Assembly (NCBI GenBank): GCA_029834535.1
Contig: JAQMWT010000093.1
Span: 62,001-126,000, forward strand
Direction: 5' to 3'
DNA: 64,000 bases
Source of the DNA: Chrysophaeum taylorii
Lineage: Eukaryota; Sar; Pelagophyceae; Pelagomonadales; Pelagomonadaceae
Of the stretch, positions 51,136 through 62,168 are shown in pieces. The position numbers were made by a program, and so were the translations under genes. The first letter of the stretch is position 1, and each line of letters opens with the position of its first letter. The notes below the pieces were generated by a model, which was not told the DNA's origin, made no database searches, and saw only the letters and a list, made by a program, of their open reading frames with translations.

Positions 51136-52028
51136 CGGGAGGGCTCGACGGGCGGCGGGAGGGTGTCGGCGAGGCCGACGAGCTCGACGACGGCGAGATC
51201 GTCGGGGGGCTCGCGATTGAGTCGCTGGGAGATCCAGCCTCGCACGGGGTGCGCGAGGCGGAGCCGCGGGACACAATGTTGCGACGGATGGTCGGAGAAC
51301 TGCTTCTCGTCGACCTGAACGAGGTCGCCGCAGGAGACGACGTGGACGATGGCCGACGAGAGCTCGACGGTTTCCCTGACGACGGCGCCGTCGGGCAAGA
51401 CGACGCGGTAGGTCATGGGGCGTTTGAGCGGGAGGAGGGTCGCGATGGGGCCGCGCTGTCCAGAGAGCGGGTTGAGATCCTCACTGATCCAGCCGTCGTC
51501 GGTCCTCAATCGCGCGAGGCCCTGTTCGTTGACGCGGCGCTCTCTGACCTCGAATACGGCGTCGCGCGCGAGCGTGTAGAGGTGTCGCGAGGCGAGTTCG
51601 AGACCCTCGCGCAAGAACGCGCCGTCGCGGCAGACCACCACGAATCGCCAGGCCGCGCCGAGGGAGGCGTAATCTCCCGGGCAGCACTGGGTCGCGGCGA
51701 CCCATCCCTGCGTCGGTTCCAGGACCCGGAGCCACTCGAAGCCGCGCGTCTGGTTGCGCGCGCGCGTCGCGCCGGGGCCGGCCACGGGCGAGGGGTCGAC
51801 CACCGAATTCTGCTCGTCGACGGCGAGGGACGTCCCGCACTCGAGGTTCCGCAGGACGCGGCTGCTGACCTCGGGCGCTTGGTGGAGGGCACCTATTTCG
51901 GCAACGACGTGCCACCCCTGCGGGCCGCTGCTCGATGATTCGCCGAGTTGTTGCTGTCGTTGGTCCGGCGACGCGCTCGTGTCCGTCTGCTGCCGCGACG
52001 CGCGGCCGGTCATCAACGCGGAAATCAT
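50719..52028 (-). CDS. SH3-like-repeat protein with C-terminal RING finger, 2 exons
   Basis: I read complement(join(50719..50828,50876..52028)), 420 residues, with a 47-nt intron (GTGCGCG to GGCGCAG) that falls inside the RING. Splicing joins LCVVCLSAARNATFVHGETG to HIACCLRCARALKARGDTCPVCR, a complete C3HC4 finger of the MDM2/MUL1 kind (RNATFVHGETGH), so it is probably a ubiquitin ligase. Upstream are three bacterial-SH3-like modules (HVVAEIGALHQAPE to QGWVAATQ; RFVVVCRDGAFLREG to DGWISEDL; TYRVVLPDGAVVRE to RGWISQRL). A 16-Asn run is encoded by a TTG/CAA repeat at about 51088-51135. Unspliced, the frame misses the second half of the RING. Confidence 0.88.
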
Positions 52029-52229
52029 CCTTCTCGACTACAACAACAACGAGGAGTACGGGACATCACATCACATCCTGAAAGCGGGGAAGCCACCACA
52101 ACACGACACCTCTTCGATCTCGGGCAGCAGGGCGAGCGTACCGGTACGCGGGGAACAAAAAACAGTCACCACAGATGACGTCATCATATCAACTCTTGGG
52201 GCTCCCAAATTTTCGGGCTTTTTTCGCCG

Positions 52230-53703
52230 ATGCCCCGCTGCGATGTGTGTCGGATCTGCTACTCTGAAGAGTACGAGGACGGGAAGGGCCCCTTCATTCG
52301 ACCCACGCCGTGCCGGTGTTCGGGGGAGCGGTCGTCGATCCACTTTAAGTGTTTGGAGCGGTGGCAGTCGTTCGCGCGAAACCAGGCGATTTGGGACGCC
52401 GGACGAAGGTGCCACGCCTGCGGCTCGACCTACAAGGTCACCTTGGACAGGAGAATCCCGGTCGGCATCCTCGGAGGCACGGGTTTGGTGGGAAGAGCCC
52501 TCGCTGCGCATCTCGCGACGCATCCTCTCTTCCGCGTCGGACCCGTCGTAGGCTCTAACGCGACGGTCGGCAAGCCGCTCGCCGAGGTCTGGCGGGCCAA
52601 GGAGGCGGCGCTCGAGGCACACTACGGCCGCAACCTCTGGAAAGCGGCGCCCTGCCCCGATGTCCTCGACGGCATTCGCGTCGCCTCGGTCGAAGACCTG
52701 ATCGCCTCGCGGTGCGCGATCGCCGTCTCGGCCGTCGCGCCCGCCTTGGGCCACGTCGAGGAGGCCCTCCAGGCGGCGGGCGTGGCCGTCTTTTCCATGT
52801 CCCCGCACGCGCGCGACGATCCCCGCAACCCTCTCGTCGTCCCCGAGGTCAACGGTATGGAGTGGCTCGGATCTAGCGAGCGAAATCAATCGAAGAAACT
52901 TCCGCTCTTCAAGAGCCCCAACTGCGTGGTGTGCGGCGTCGGCGTTGCGCTTGCGGCGCTCGACCAAGCGTACGGCCTCGCCGGTCTCTCCGTCACGACC
53001 TTCCAAGCGCTCTCGGGCCGCGGCGACGCCGCGTACCGTCCGGCGGACCTCGTCGTCGCCAACGTCTATCCGCTTTCCGGCACCGTCGAGCGCACCGACG
53101 AGTTCCAGCGCGCCGAGCTCCAGCGCCTCTTCCCACGCCTCGAAAAGTGTTCCGTAGCCGCCCAGCGCGTACCTGTCCGCAACGGCCACTTTGTCCGCGC
53201 CGGCTGCGCCTTGCGCCGAAAACCCGCGAACCTCGACGACGTCCGCCGCGTCCTCCGAGACTTTTCGCCCCTCCGCGGCTTGGCTTTGCCGTCCGCGCCC
53301 TCCGCGCCGATCGTCGTCCTCGACGACGTCGGGAGGCCCCGGCCCGCTGACGACGCCCACTACGAAGGCGGCATGGCCGTCGCCGTCGGCGACATCCGCC
53401 TCGGCCGACCCGACGACCTCTTCGACCTCTCCTTCGCGCTCGTCGTCAATAACCTCGTCCGCGGGGCCTACGGCGCGGTGCGCCCTTCGTCTTTCGTCTA
53501 CTCACCTCTCGCAGGCGCTCCTCAACGCCGAACTCTACGAGCTCCACGTGCGGCACCGCGACGACGACCCATCCTCCGAGAGAGACGACGCGATGGCACT
53601 GCCGAGTGCCCTGCACCCCGGCGCTCCCGCCAAGAAGAACCCGCAGCCGCTCGCCGCCGCCGCGGCATTAACAATCCCGGCGATCGACCACCTAAAGAAG
53701 TGA
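52230..53703 (+). CDS. RING-CH finger fused to aspartate-semialdehyde dehydrogenase, 2 exons
   Basis: I read join(52230..53477,53515..53703), 478 residues, with a 37-nt intron (GTGCGCCC to CTCGCAG) near the 3' end. Residues 7-64 form a C4HC3 RING-CH finger: Cys7/10, Cys28/30, His38/Cys41, Cys61/64, with the Trp of LERWQSF. Ten residues later an ASADH begins: VGILGGTGLVGRAL (NADP fold, 79-91), SPNCVVCGVGVAL with the candidate nucleophile Cys232, TTFQALSGRGDA, and RVPVRNGHF with His320. The DDAHYEGGMAVAVGDIR segment and LVRGAYGAALLNAELY close the fold. ASADH makes aspartate semialdehyde for Lys/Thr/Met synthesis. The two domains lie in one uninterrupted frame with no stop or splice signals of usable size between them. 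Confidence 0.88.
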
Positions 53704-53860
53704 CGCGGCTCCGAGCACTAACTTTAACCAACGAACGACTCGCAACGCCACGAACAAGAGCAAGAAGAAGAAGAAGAAGAAGAAGAACTTATCGTCCCCC
53801 CCCCACCTCTTCTACCGGAACTCCTTTTCTGCCGGAACTTGATATTTTTATCCATCCTAG

Positions 53861-55198
53861 ATGGCCGCCGCCGCCGCCGCCGCCGCAGCGCGCGTGGGAG
53901 AGGCCGTCAGGCTTGCGCGCCAGGTGCAGCCAGCTTGGGGAAGCGTTCCGGTTGGTGATCGCGCGAAGATCGTGTCACGATTCGGTGAGCTCATCAACGA
54001 ACACACCGAAGAGTGCGCGGCCGCCGTGACACGCGACACGGGAAAGCCCATCACGCAGGCTCGGAACGAGGTGAAGGCGACGGTGAAGCGCGTGACGTTC
54101 TTCGCGGAGGCGGCGGCCGAGGCGCTCAAGGCGCGCGTCGTCAAGTCGTCGTCGGTGATGAACGAGGTAATCAAGCGCGAGCCCCTCGGCGTCGTAGCGA
54201 ACGTGAGCGCGTGGAACTACGTCTGGTTCATCGGCACAAACGTGTGGGCGCCGGGGCTCGTCGCCGGGAACGCCGTTATCTACAAGCCGTCGGAGCACGC
54301 GCTCGGCACGGCGCGGCTCGTCGGCGATCTGTGGCGCGAGGCCGGCGTTACCGAGGGCGTCTTTCAGACGCTCGACGGCGACGCGGAGGTCGGCAGGGCA
54401 CTCGTCGACGCCGACGTCGACGGCATCTTCTTCACGGGGTCCTACGCAACGGGCCAACAAATCGCGCGGGCCGCTGCGCCCCGCATGGTCAAACTCCAGC
54501 TCGAGCTCGGCGGCAAGGACGCGGCGTACGTCGCCGACGACGTCAAAGACCCGGCCGACGTCGCCGCCAAGCTCGCCGACGGCGCCATGTACAACACAGG
54601 ACAGAGCTGCTGCTCGGTCGAGCGGATATACGTGCACGAGCGCGTCTACGAGCCGTTTGTCGAAGCGCTCGTCGCCGAGGTCAACTCGTTTAAGGTCGGC
54701 GATCCCTGGGACGCGTCGACCTTCGTCGGCCCGCTCTGCCTCCCCTCGCAACCGGCATTTCTAGAGGCCCAGGTCCAGGACGCCCTCGCCAAGGGTGCCA
54801 CGCGCCTCGCGGGCTTCGCCCCCCCGCCGACGCCTCGTCACTTCCCCCCGACGGTCCTCGTCGACGTCGACCATTCCATGGACGTCGCGCGACACGAGAG
54901 TTTCGGTCCCGTTGTCGCCGTGATGAAGGTGGCCGACGACGATGAGGCCCTCGCCCTCGTCAACGATTCTTACTACGGACTCACGGCCGCCATCTACTGC
55001 GCCGACGAGGATCGCGCGATGCGATTCCTCGCTGGCGCCAAGACCGGCTCCGCGTACTGGAACTGCTGCGACCGCACTTCGCCCTTTCTTCCGTGGTCCG
55101 GCCGCGGCGCTTCGGGCGTTGGCGTCACCATGTCCAACCTGGGCATCCAAACCTTCACGCACGCTCGCGGCTACCACCTCAATCGCCCGCCATCATGA
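53861..55198 (+). CDS. NAD(P)-dependent aldehyde dehydrogenase
   Basis: 445 residues, unspliced, starting with a poly-Ala run (MAAAAAAAAARVGEAV). It has the family set: NVSAWNYVWF, YKPSEHALGTA, FFTGSYATGQQIA (cofactor loop), LELGGKD with the general-base Glu, YNTGQSCCSVERIYV with the catalytic Cys, and ESFGPVVAVMK near the end. The chain is shorter than the usual ~480-500, as in succinate-semialdehyde-type GabD/YneI proteins. Substrate cannot be fixed from sequence. A cytosolic place is likely, as there is no leader beyond the Ala run. Confidence 0.9.
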   Translation: MAAAAAAAAARVGEAVRLARQVQPAWGSVPVGDRAKIVSRFGELINEHTEECAAAVTRDTGKPITQARNEVKATVKRVTFFAEAAAEALKARVVKSSSVMNEVIKREPLGVVANVSAWNYVWFIGTNVWAPGLVAGNAVIYKPSEHALGTARLVGDLWREAGVTEGVFQTLDGDAEVGRALVDADVDGIFFTGSYATGQQIARAAAPRMVKLQLELGGKDAAYVADDVKDPADVAAKLADGAMYNTGQSCCSVERIYVHERVYEPFVEALVAEVNSFKVGDPWDASTFVGPLCLPSQPAFLEAQVQDALAKGATRLAGFAPPPTPRHFPPTVLVDVDHSMDVARHESFGPVVAVMKVADDDEALALVNDSYYGLTAAIYCADEDRAMRFLAGAKTGSAYWNCCDRTSPFLPWSGRGASGVGVTMSNLGIQTFTHARGYHLNRPPS

Positions 55199-55657
55199 GT
55201 CTCTTCAAGGACACTAGCCCCGCCGCCACGTCCGGTCCCCCGTTTCGGTTATTATTGTAGGAGCCGAAAAGTACGTCAGAACGGCGCAGCCGGTGCTACT
55301 ACGACAACGCGGTTATAATTCGCGCGTGTTGCTGGATTTCGGGGGGGATTCTAGCTTGCTTGATACGCGCACACATCGGCGTCCACTCCGCCGTGATCCT
55401 CGCGGGTGCTGTGGCCAGCTGGCGTTTTGTATCCACCGCGCCTTTCGTCGACGCCAACCGTCCATCTGGTACCAACAATGCAACTTCAGCTCGCGCACGC
55501 CGACCGCTTCATGAAGCGCATTGAAGGCAGCGACGCGGCGCTCCGTCGCCGCGAGATGGCTCGACCCGAGTTTCGGCAGCGCCTCCCGTTTCCCAACAAG
55601 GGGAGCAGACGTGCATCCCGCGTCCTGCAACGCAAGCTGCTCGATGTCTTTAAGTGA
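55196..55657 (+). other. Possible small spliced gene overlapping the ALDH stop
   Basis: An ATG at 55196, overlapping the ALDH stop, opens MSLFKDTSPAATSGPPFR. Other frames of the next 450 bp contain protein-like pieces (YVRTAQPVLLRQRGYNSRVLL; HSAVILAGAVASWRFVS; and FMKRIEGSDAALRRREMARPEF ending in TGA at 55657). They could be exons of a small mitochondrial or membrane protein, but I could not find a phase-consistent joining. Low confidence. Confidence 0.25.
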
Positions 55658-55840
55658 GCTCTTGGTTGAACCTTCTATTCGCGGTACTTTCGCCGCATCG
55701 CACCTCGGCCGCGCGTGCCATCGCGTCGCCGGCGATCTCCTTGGCGGATTTCGAAAGGATGCCCTTCAGGCGCTTCTTCTTTCTTTTACTTCAAATTGTA
55801 ATGTAAAGGCTGTCTTTTTAATTTTTTTTAGCAACTAAAA

Positions 55841-56854
55841 GACACTAGAATAGATCTGCAATTAAGAACCAGACCTATAATTAAGAACCGGCCTATTTTT
55901 TCGTCGTTATCGTCGTCGTTGGGCTCGGCGTCCGGGCCGAGCGGGCGTCGTGGGCGGCGGCGCGCCGTTGGTGTTCGGCACCGCGTTGTTCGCGACGGCT
56001 TCTGCGGTTGTAAGCGGCCTGCCGCGCTTCGACTTCTTCGTCGTCGACCCCTTCGGACAACCCTGCTTGATCTTGGGCTTGAAAAAGCTCGTAATCAACG
56101 AGTTACCGGAGGCCTTCGCGGCGCTCGCGCTTTTGAACTTCTTCGACGGTCTGCATATTTTGCGCGCCTCGGCCAGCGCGTCGTCGTCGTCTGAGTCGTC
56201 GAGGCTATTGGTGTCTTCCTCGCCTCTAATCACCTCTTCGTCGTCGTCGCCGGCCGCAGCGCGATTGGACCCGTCGATACATATGCGCGGCCTGGACGAC
56301 GAGATCAGCGTCCGACGGGATCGGGCGCTGGAGCAACACGAAAGCAGCCTTCTCCTTGTCTGTTAGTTCGCACACAGCGCTTTCCTCCGCGCACCTCCGC
56401 TCGAAATGCCGATTAAAGCGCTGCGCGCATCCACAAACGCCGCCGTCATTGTCCCGCACTTCCGGCATCAGCTTTGCGCGCGCAGCAACGACGTCCAGAG
56501 TTGAATACATGTACCCATACATGATTCAAAATTATTACAACGTCCACCATCTGTCCCGGGGGGGGTGGAGGGCTGGTATGATGAAAATAAGGTCCAAGAT
56601 CGGCCCTGGGCGCTGCCGCCAGTGTGGCGGTAGCATGGGGACCTCACGGACGAGTCTGTGATGGTCTTCTCACCTCCCAAAAAGTCACCATTAAGGAGAG
56701 TTCTTAATTTGAGTCTATAACCGAATTTTCTGCGCGTAGAGGGGGCCTGAGACGCGTCGTTTGCACGCATAAAAACCACCTGTTGCTGACACACCCCGGC
56801 CCCTGAATTTCGGCGCGCATAGGTGGTTCTCAATTGTAGATCTATTCTACTGTC
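55841..56854. mobile_element. DNA transposon-like element with 31-bp terminal inverted repeats
   Basis: Positions 55841-55871 (GACACTAGAATAGATCTGCA...) and 56824-56854 are inverted copies matching at 28 of 31 bases. Inside, AATTAAGAAC-type subterminal motifs recur near 55859-55886 and inverted near 56699. On the - strand two overlapping frames (56226-56522 and 55907-56233) encode an unidentified piece (RFNRHFERRC...KEKAAFVLLQ) and an acidic-basic piece with SLITSFFKPK and KRGRPLTT. No DDE triad can be seen. The element is AT-richer than its surroundings. Target-site duplications are not obvious; it is probably non-autonomous or decayed. Confidence 0.65.
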
Positions 56855-57028
56855 TAGATTTTTTCTATGTCGAAACATCTTCAGAATAAAAACTGGGAAG
56901 TCGTCGCCCAGTGACTCTGATCCCACGCGCCTCGACGCTTTGATTAGCCTACGCCCCATGCTTTGGGCTGGCCTCTATTTAGTTATGCATTGTAGCTCTC
57001 TGCGGCCTTCGCCTCCGAAGGCAACAAA

Positions 57029-57705
57029 TTATACGTAGATCTCGGATACCAGGCCTTGAACAAGCTGCGGAGATTCATGATGAGTCGGCGCGCTCGAGCT
57101 GCGCGTTTCGTGCAGTGCTGTTTGCGTGCTAGAAGAAGAGTAGCACGTCTCGTGCAGGGCCTGCGTGCTCGAACTGCTCTTCTCGCTCTCGGTTTGCACA
57201 GCGGCGTCCCGCGTGGTAGACCGCATCGATAGCTGGACGCACGAATTTGCGATCCTCCCCATCCGCGGAAATCGAGACTACGCGAGCATTCGCGTGCTCG
57301 AGATCCAAGGCATTCAGCACGTCGTGCGCTTGGTTGGCACTCGCGGCGGCCGCAACCTCAAGTCGGTTGATTGTTGTCGTCGCGCTCGCGGCTCGGCTGT
57401 TTCGACGCGCGGTCAACGTTTTTTCGCGAGACGGGCCTCGAGGCGATAAAATAGGGGTTGGACTGTCGCCACCACGTCGGGCATCCGACGACGCAAAGCG
57501 TCGAGAAGCTGCGCGTGCTCGATGATGGCACCGCGTTCGGTCGTCGCGGCCGCGATTCGTACGTCGCACCCTTACGACGACGACGACGACGACGACCACC
57601 AATGCGCGCCCGCCCTTCTTTTTTTCGGCGACCGCCGCTCACTCCAGCCACTCGTACATCTTGCTCCGTCTCTGTAAATAAAAACTCGGCCTTTGGCCCC
57701 TGCAT
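57029..57705 (-). CDS. Unidentified spliced gene
   Basis: Several exon-like pieces on - are typical of coding sequence here. They are a start MQGPKAEFLFTETEQ at 57705, a piece RIAAATTERGAIIEHAQLL then RRRMPDVVATVQPLFYRLEARL at about 57420-57560, a piece NQAHDVLNALDLEHANAR ending near 57287, and a last exon LSMRSTTRDAAVQTESEKSS ending GLVSEIYV with TAA at 57029-57031. The final intron is well supported (49 nt, GTAGTCTC to GCGTCCAG, phase 0). The two upstream junctions are not resolved. The Ser/Thr-rich C-terminus carries HETCYSSSSTQTALHETRSSS, a near repeat. Function is unknown. Confidence 0.5.
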
Positions 57706-58051
57706 CTCCTTGCTTTTGGAAGGAACCCGAACCCGTCTATTGAGACGTCGTAGCCTCGCCGATATCCACCACCGGCCTGAGGGAGGATTGGTTTTTTTTC
57801 GCGTAATCGCGAGGTCTCTCTCTCCCTACACATGATGACTCTATTCCTGTGCTAGGCGGCGGCGCGCGCGCGTGCAGCACACCAAGCCCGCTTTGCTCGT
57901 TTCTTCGCGCTAGACGCGAACGCGAAAAGCACAATCCCGATGGTGGCTCCCATCCTCCCTAAAAACAAAGACCGGGCCGCAGGCAGCCCAGCCGCGGAGG
58001 AGCGCGTCGGTTCTCGAGCAGCAAAAATATAAGGAGGCTAGTTGTCTCGCG
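57706..58051. other. Intergenic stretch, no gene seen
   Basis: It is the 3' flank of SMC4 and probable 5' flank of the gene ending at 57029. An alternating GCGCGCGCGCG run lies near 57863-57873. Confidence 0.5.
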
Positions 58052-61000
58052 TTAGTAGGCATCAGCGACCTGGGCACCAACGTTGGTCGTGTCGCGCAGG
58101 ATGGTGTTTGCTACCTCGGCGTCCGGATCGAGTCGGAGGGCGAATTGATCCGGCGAGATGCAAACGGTGCGCGTGCATTGGTTGACTTTGTAGATGCCGA
58201 CGAGGCGGTCGGCGAGTTCGAACATGTTGTTGCGGAGCGAGATGATGATGAACTGAGCGCTTTTGCAGCGTTCTTTGATGTAGTTCGCGATGATCGACAC
58301 GTTCTTGAAGTCGAGCGCGGCGTCGATCTCGTCCATGACGTAGAGAGGCGTGGGCTTGTAGTGATGCAAAGCAAATACGAGCGCGAGAGAGGAGAGCGTC
58401 TTCTCGCCGCCGGAGAGGTTGCCTGGTCACGAAAAGATGAAAGCGCACCAACGAAACGAGACACGCACTGATGTTCTTCCACGATTTTTTGGGCGGCCGG
58501 ACGGAGAAGACGACGCCCTCCGAGAACGGGTCGAGGGAGTCGACGAGTTCGAGCTCGGCGTCGCCGCCGAGCGTGAGGAGCTGGTAGTTTTCCTTGAGCT
58601 TGAGGGCGATCTGCCCGAAGCCGCACATGAAGTCTTCGAGGCGCTTGCGGCGCAGGGACTCGAGGTGGTCGCGCGCCTTGTTGCGCGCCTCGGTCACGAC
58701 GGCGAGCTCGTCGAGACGTTTCTCGTACTCTCGGCTCTTGGCCTCGTATTCGTCGATGGTCTCGAGGTTGACGTTGGCGCGCTGGGCGTCGCGCTCTGCC
58801 TCGAGCAACGCGATTCGGTACTTGAGGTCCTCCTTGTCCTGCGCCTCGAGCTTCTCCGCGGAGAGGTCGCGCAACACGCGAGGGTCCACCACCTCCTCCT
58901 CGGTCTCTCTCTCGCGGTCGTCGTTCTCTCCGTCGTCGTCGCCCTCGTCCATGGCGTCCTGGCACTTGGCTTTGCTGGCGCGCGTCAGCACGTCTGGGTA
59001 GGCGTCGACTTCTTTTCGGTGGTCGGCGCGGAGCTTGCCGAGTTCCTTGAGCCAATGCTGGTTCTTGGTCTTGTTTTCCTTGATGGCGCGCGCGTAGTCG
59101 TCGATCTGATTTTGGAGGTCGACCTCGTTGGCCTTGAGCTCGTTTGCCTTGGACTTGAGGTCGGCGAGCTTGGTCTCCTGGTCGGCGAGGTCGGCGGCGC
59201 GGGCGTTTGTCTCGTCGTTGGCCGAGTCGAACGCGGCCTTGGCCGCGGCGGTCTGCTCTCTGACGTCCGAGAGGTCGTCGGTCGCCTCGGCGAGAGCGGC
59301 GAGGTCGCGCTCGGCCTTGGCCTTTGCGGTACGCGACTTGGCGAGGGCCTTGGTGGCCGCCTTGAGGGCGACGTCCGTCTCGGAGAGCGCCGCTTTGGCG
59401 TCGTCGACGGCGGCGATCGCCTCGTCGGCCTCGGCCGTCGCTCGCTTGAGCACCGGGCCGCCGGCCTCAAGGACGGCGCGGCGGAGGCCTTCGACTTTGG
59501 CCTCGGACCGCTCGGTCTCGGCCCGGAGCGGTGCGACCGAGGAGGCGAGCTCGTCGCGGCGGCGTTTGGACGCTTGGAGCGCGGCGGCGGCCTCGGCGGA
59601 GATCGTCGCGTCGCGCCGGAGCGTCTCGGCTCGGGTCTCGAGACGTTGATTCGTCGCGGCGGCGGCGCGTCTCTCCGCTTCGAGCCGCGGCCGCGTCACC
59701 TCGACGATCTCCTCGAGATCGCGCCTGACGGCGTGAAGCTCCGATTCGACGCGCTGCTTGTGCTGCGACGCGCGGTTCGCCTCGGCCGAGGCCGCCTCGG
59801 CGCGCCGCTCGAGCTCCTCGACGTCGTTTGCGTCGTCGTCCTCATCCTCGTCCATCGCCACGGGCTGCTGCTTTCCGCCGCCGCCGCCGCCGCCGCCGCC
59901 CTGGAGGCGCATCTTGCCCGACTTGGGCTTGCCGCCGCCGCCCGACATCGTACCGCTCGCGTCGATGAGCTGGCCGCCGAGCGTAACGACGCGCTTGCGC
60001 TCGCCGCGCGCGTACGCGAGTTGGACTGCGGCGTCGAGGTTTTTGGCGACGAGCGTCTCGCGGAGCGCCATGTAGAAGGCCGGCGCGTACTCGTCGCTCT
60101 CCGGCGCGACGAGGTCGAAGAGGCGACCAGGGGGGGGTTTCTTTTGGGGTTGCTTGCGCGCGCGATCGCGCCATTGACCGAGCTCGTCGAGGACGACGAA
60201 GCTCGCGCGGCCGAGTTTGTGCTTGCGCAAAAACTCGATGCAGCGCTGGCCGCCGGCGCCCGTCTCGACCACCACGTGGTCCAGCAAATCGCAGGCTGTC
60301 GAGATAGCCACGTCGTAGTCGCTCGCGATGGAGCCGAGGTCGCCGAGGCGGCCGCGGACGCCGGCGCTCGCGAGCTCGCCGCCGCGCCGGCTGGCCGCGA
60401 GCACGTCTCGGATCGCCGGCGGCACGACGCCCTTGGCGGCCATCGCCTCCTCGCGCTGGCGGGTTTTCGCGTGACGCGCCTCGACGGCCGCCAACGCTTC
60501 CCGCGCCGCGGCGCGCGAGGTCTCCTCGGTCGTCGCGACGCCTCGGAGCTCGCGCTCGAGCGCCGCGCTCCGCGAGCCGAGCGCCTCGGCGCGCTCGTCG
60601 AGGCGCGAGAGCTCGGCCGAGCACCGCGCGGCCGACCGCGCGGCGACCTCGAGCTTGGCGGCGACCGTCTCGAGCTCGGCACGCGCCGCCTCGGGACCCC
60701 GCTCCAAAGCCTCGATCTCGGCCGTCGCGGCGTCCACGCTCGACTCGGCGTCGCCCAGCCTCGCCTTGGCGGGCGCGAGCTCGTCGCGCTGCGCGACCTC
60801 GAGGTCGCGGCGCACCGCGGCCGTCGCCGCGCGCGCCTCATCGCGCGCCGCGGATAGCACCTCCTCGGCCCTCGCCGCGTCCTTTTCGGCCGCGTCGAGC
60901 CGCTGCCGCAGCTCGGGTTCGGCGGCCTTGGCGGCCTCGATGTCGGCCTCGCGCCGAGCCGCGTCTTTGGTCTCGCGCGCGACCGTCGCCTCGAGCTTTT

Positions 61001-62117
61001 TCGCGGTCGCCTTGCGATGCTTCGCCTCCTCCTTGAGCTCGATCTCGCGGCGCTCGAGCGCCACCATCGCCTCCCGCGCCTTTCCGCTCGCACGCGCGGC
61101 CGTGGCGTGCGCCTTCCGCAGCCCCTCGACCCGCTCGACCGACGTCGCCGCGTCAGCCTCGACCGACGCGCGCGATTCGGCGGCCTCTCCTTGCCGCGTC
61201 CGCAGGTCGCCGTGGCGCTCCGTCAAGCTCGAAACGTTCGAGCCGGCCTCGTGGGCGTACGCTTGGTACAGCACGCACCGCTCCCGCCGAATTGCGTCCT
61301 CCTTGACAACGAACGCCTCGGCCTCCGTCTTGGCGTCCTCGAGGCTCGCGACCTCCTTTTCCGACACCTTGAGACGGTTCAGCTTCTCGAGGCGCGCCTC
61401 GCACGTCGCGTCCACCACCTTCTCGGCCTCCTCGATCGCCTCCACGTACGAGTTCGACCCGATTATGTCCTCCAAGTACTCCAGCAGTCCGTCCTCGTGC
61501 TGCGACGCCGCCTTGGGCTTCATCATCGCTATCTGCTCGACCTCGCCCTGGAGAATCAAAAATCGGTTGTTGTCCAAGTCCACGCCCCGCCGCCTCAAAA
61601 GTTCGCCCACCTCCCCAAAGGTCGACGACGCCCCGTCGATTGTGTACCGCGACTGGTTGTTGGCCAACGCCACGCGCGTCACCACCACCTCGCTCCCCGG
61701 AACGATCTCGTACTCGTCCTCGCGCTCCGTCCCCGCGCCGACCACCGCGTCGCAAAAGTGAACCGACACCCGCGCGCAATCCACGTCGGGAAACAAATCC
61801 GACTTGTGGATCAGCTCGGACACCTTGTTCAGCCGAAGCTTCTTCGCCCGCTTCCCGAACACGAACAACATCGCATCGATCACGTTCGACTTGCCGCTCC
61901 CGTTGGGACCCACGATCGCCGAGAACCGCTTGTGAAACGGACCAATCTCGCGCACACCCCCGTAGCTCTTGAAGTTCTCCAGCACCATCTTTTGGATGAG
62001 GAGCCGCGAAGAAGACGACCCCGCCTGTGGTGCCGCTGTCTCCTCCATCTTCCTTTTTTTCAAATCCACCAACGGAAGGACGACGACAGAGTCGAGGGTT
62101 TTGGGGTAGGTGTGCAT
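58052..62117 (-). CDS. SMC4: Condensin subunit SMC4, 2 exons
   Basis: I read complement(join(58052..58422,58469..62117)), 1339 residues, with a 46-nt intron (GTGCGTG to GACCAG). The N-terminal head has LENFKSYGGVREIGPFHKRFSAIVGPNGSGKSNVIDAM and the SMC4-type LRLNKVSELIHKS. The hinge (about 590-760) includes GVRGRLGDLGSIASDYDVAIS and CIEFLRKHKLGRASFV. Coiled coils flank it. A poly-Gly run (about 800) lies just after the hinge. Splicing joins KKSWKNI to SNLSGGEKTLSSLALVFAL, restoring the ABC signature and the Walker B VMDEIDAALDF. Condensin compacts mitotic chromosomes together with SMC2. Met24 (62048, MEETAAPQ) is an alternative start. Confidence 0.96.
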
Positions 62118-62168
62118 AAATAAGGGGGGGGGGAGATTTGAGGGTTCGCCTCTCTGTTGAGGAGACGG
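62118..62168. promoter_or_regulatory. Very short bidirectional promoter, SMC4 / SAT-like
   Basis: Only 51 bp lie between the two start codons if both outer starts are used (about 120 bp if SMC4 starts at Met24). It holds AAATAAGGGGGGGGGG. No motif can be assigned. Confidence 0.45.

Noticed and set aside
58419-60857. 812-codon + strand frame over SMC4
   Set aside because: Antisense shadow of the SMC4 coiled coil; Leu/Glu/Val-rich with no domain.
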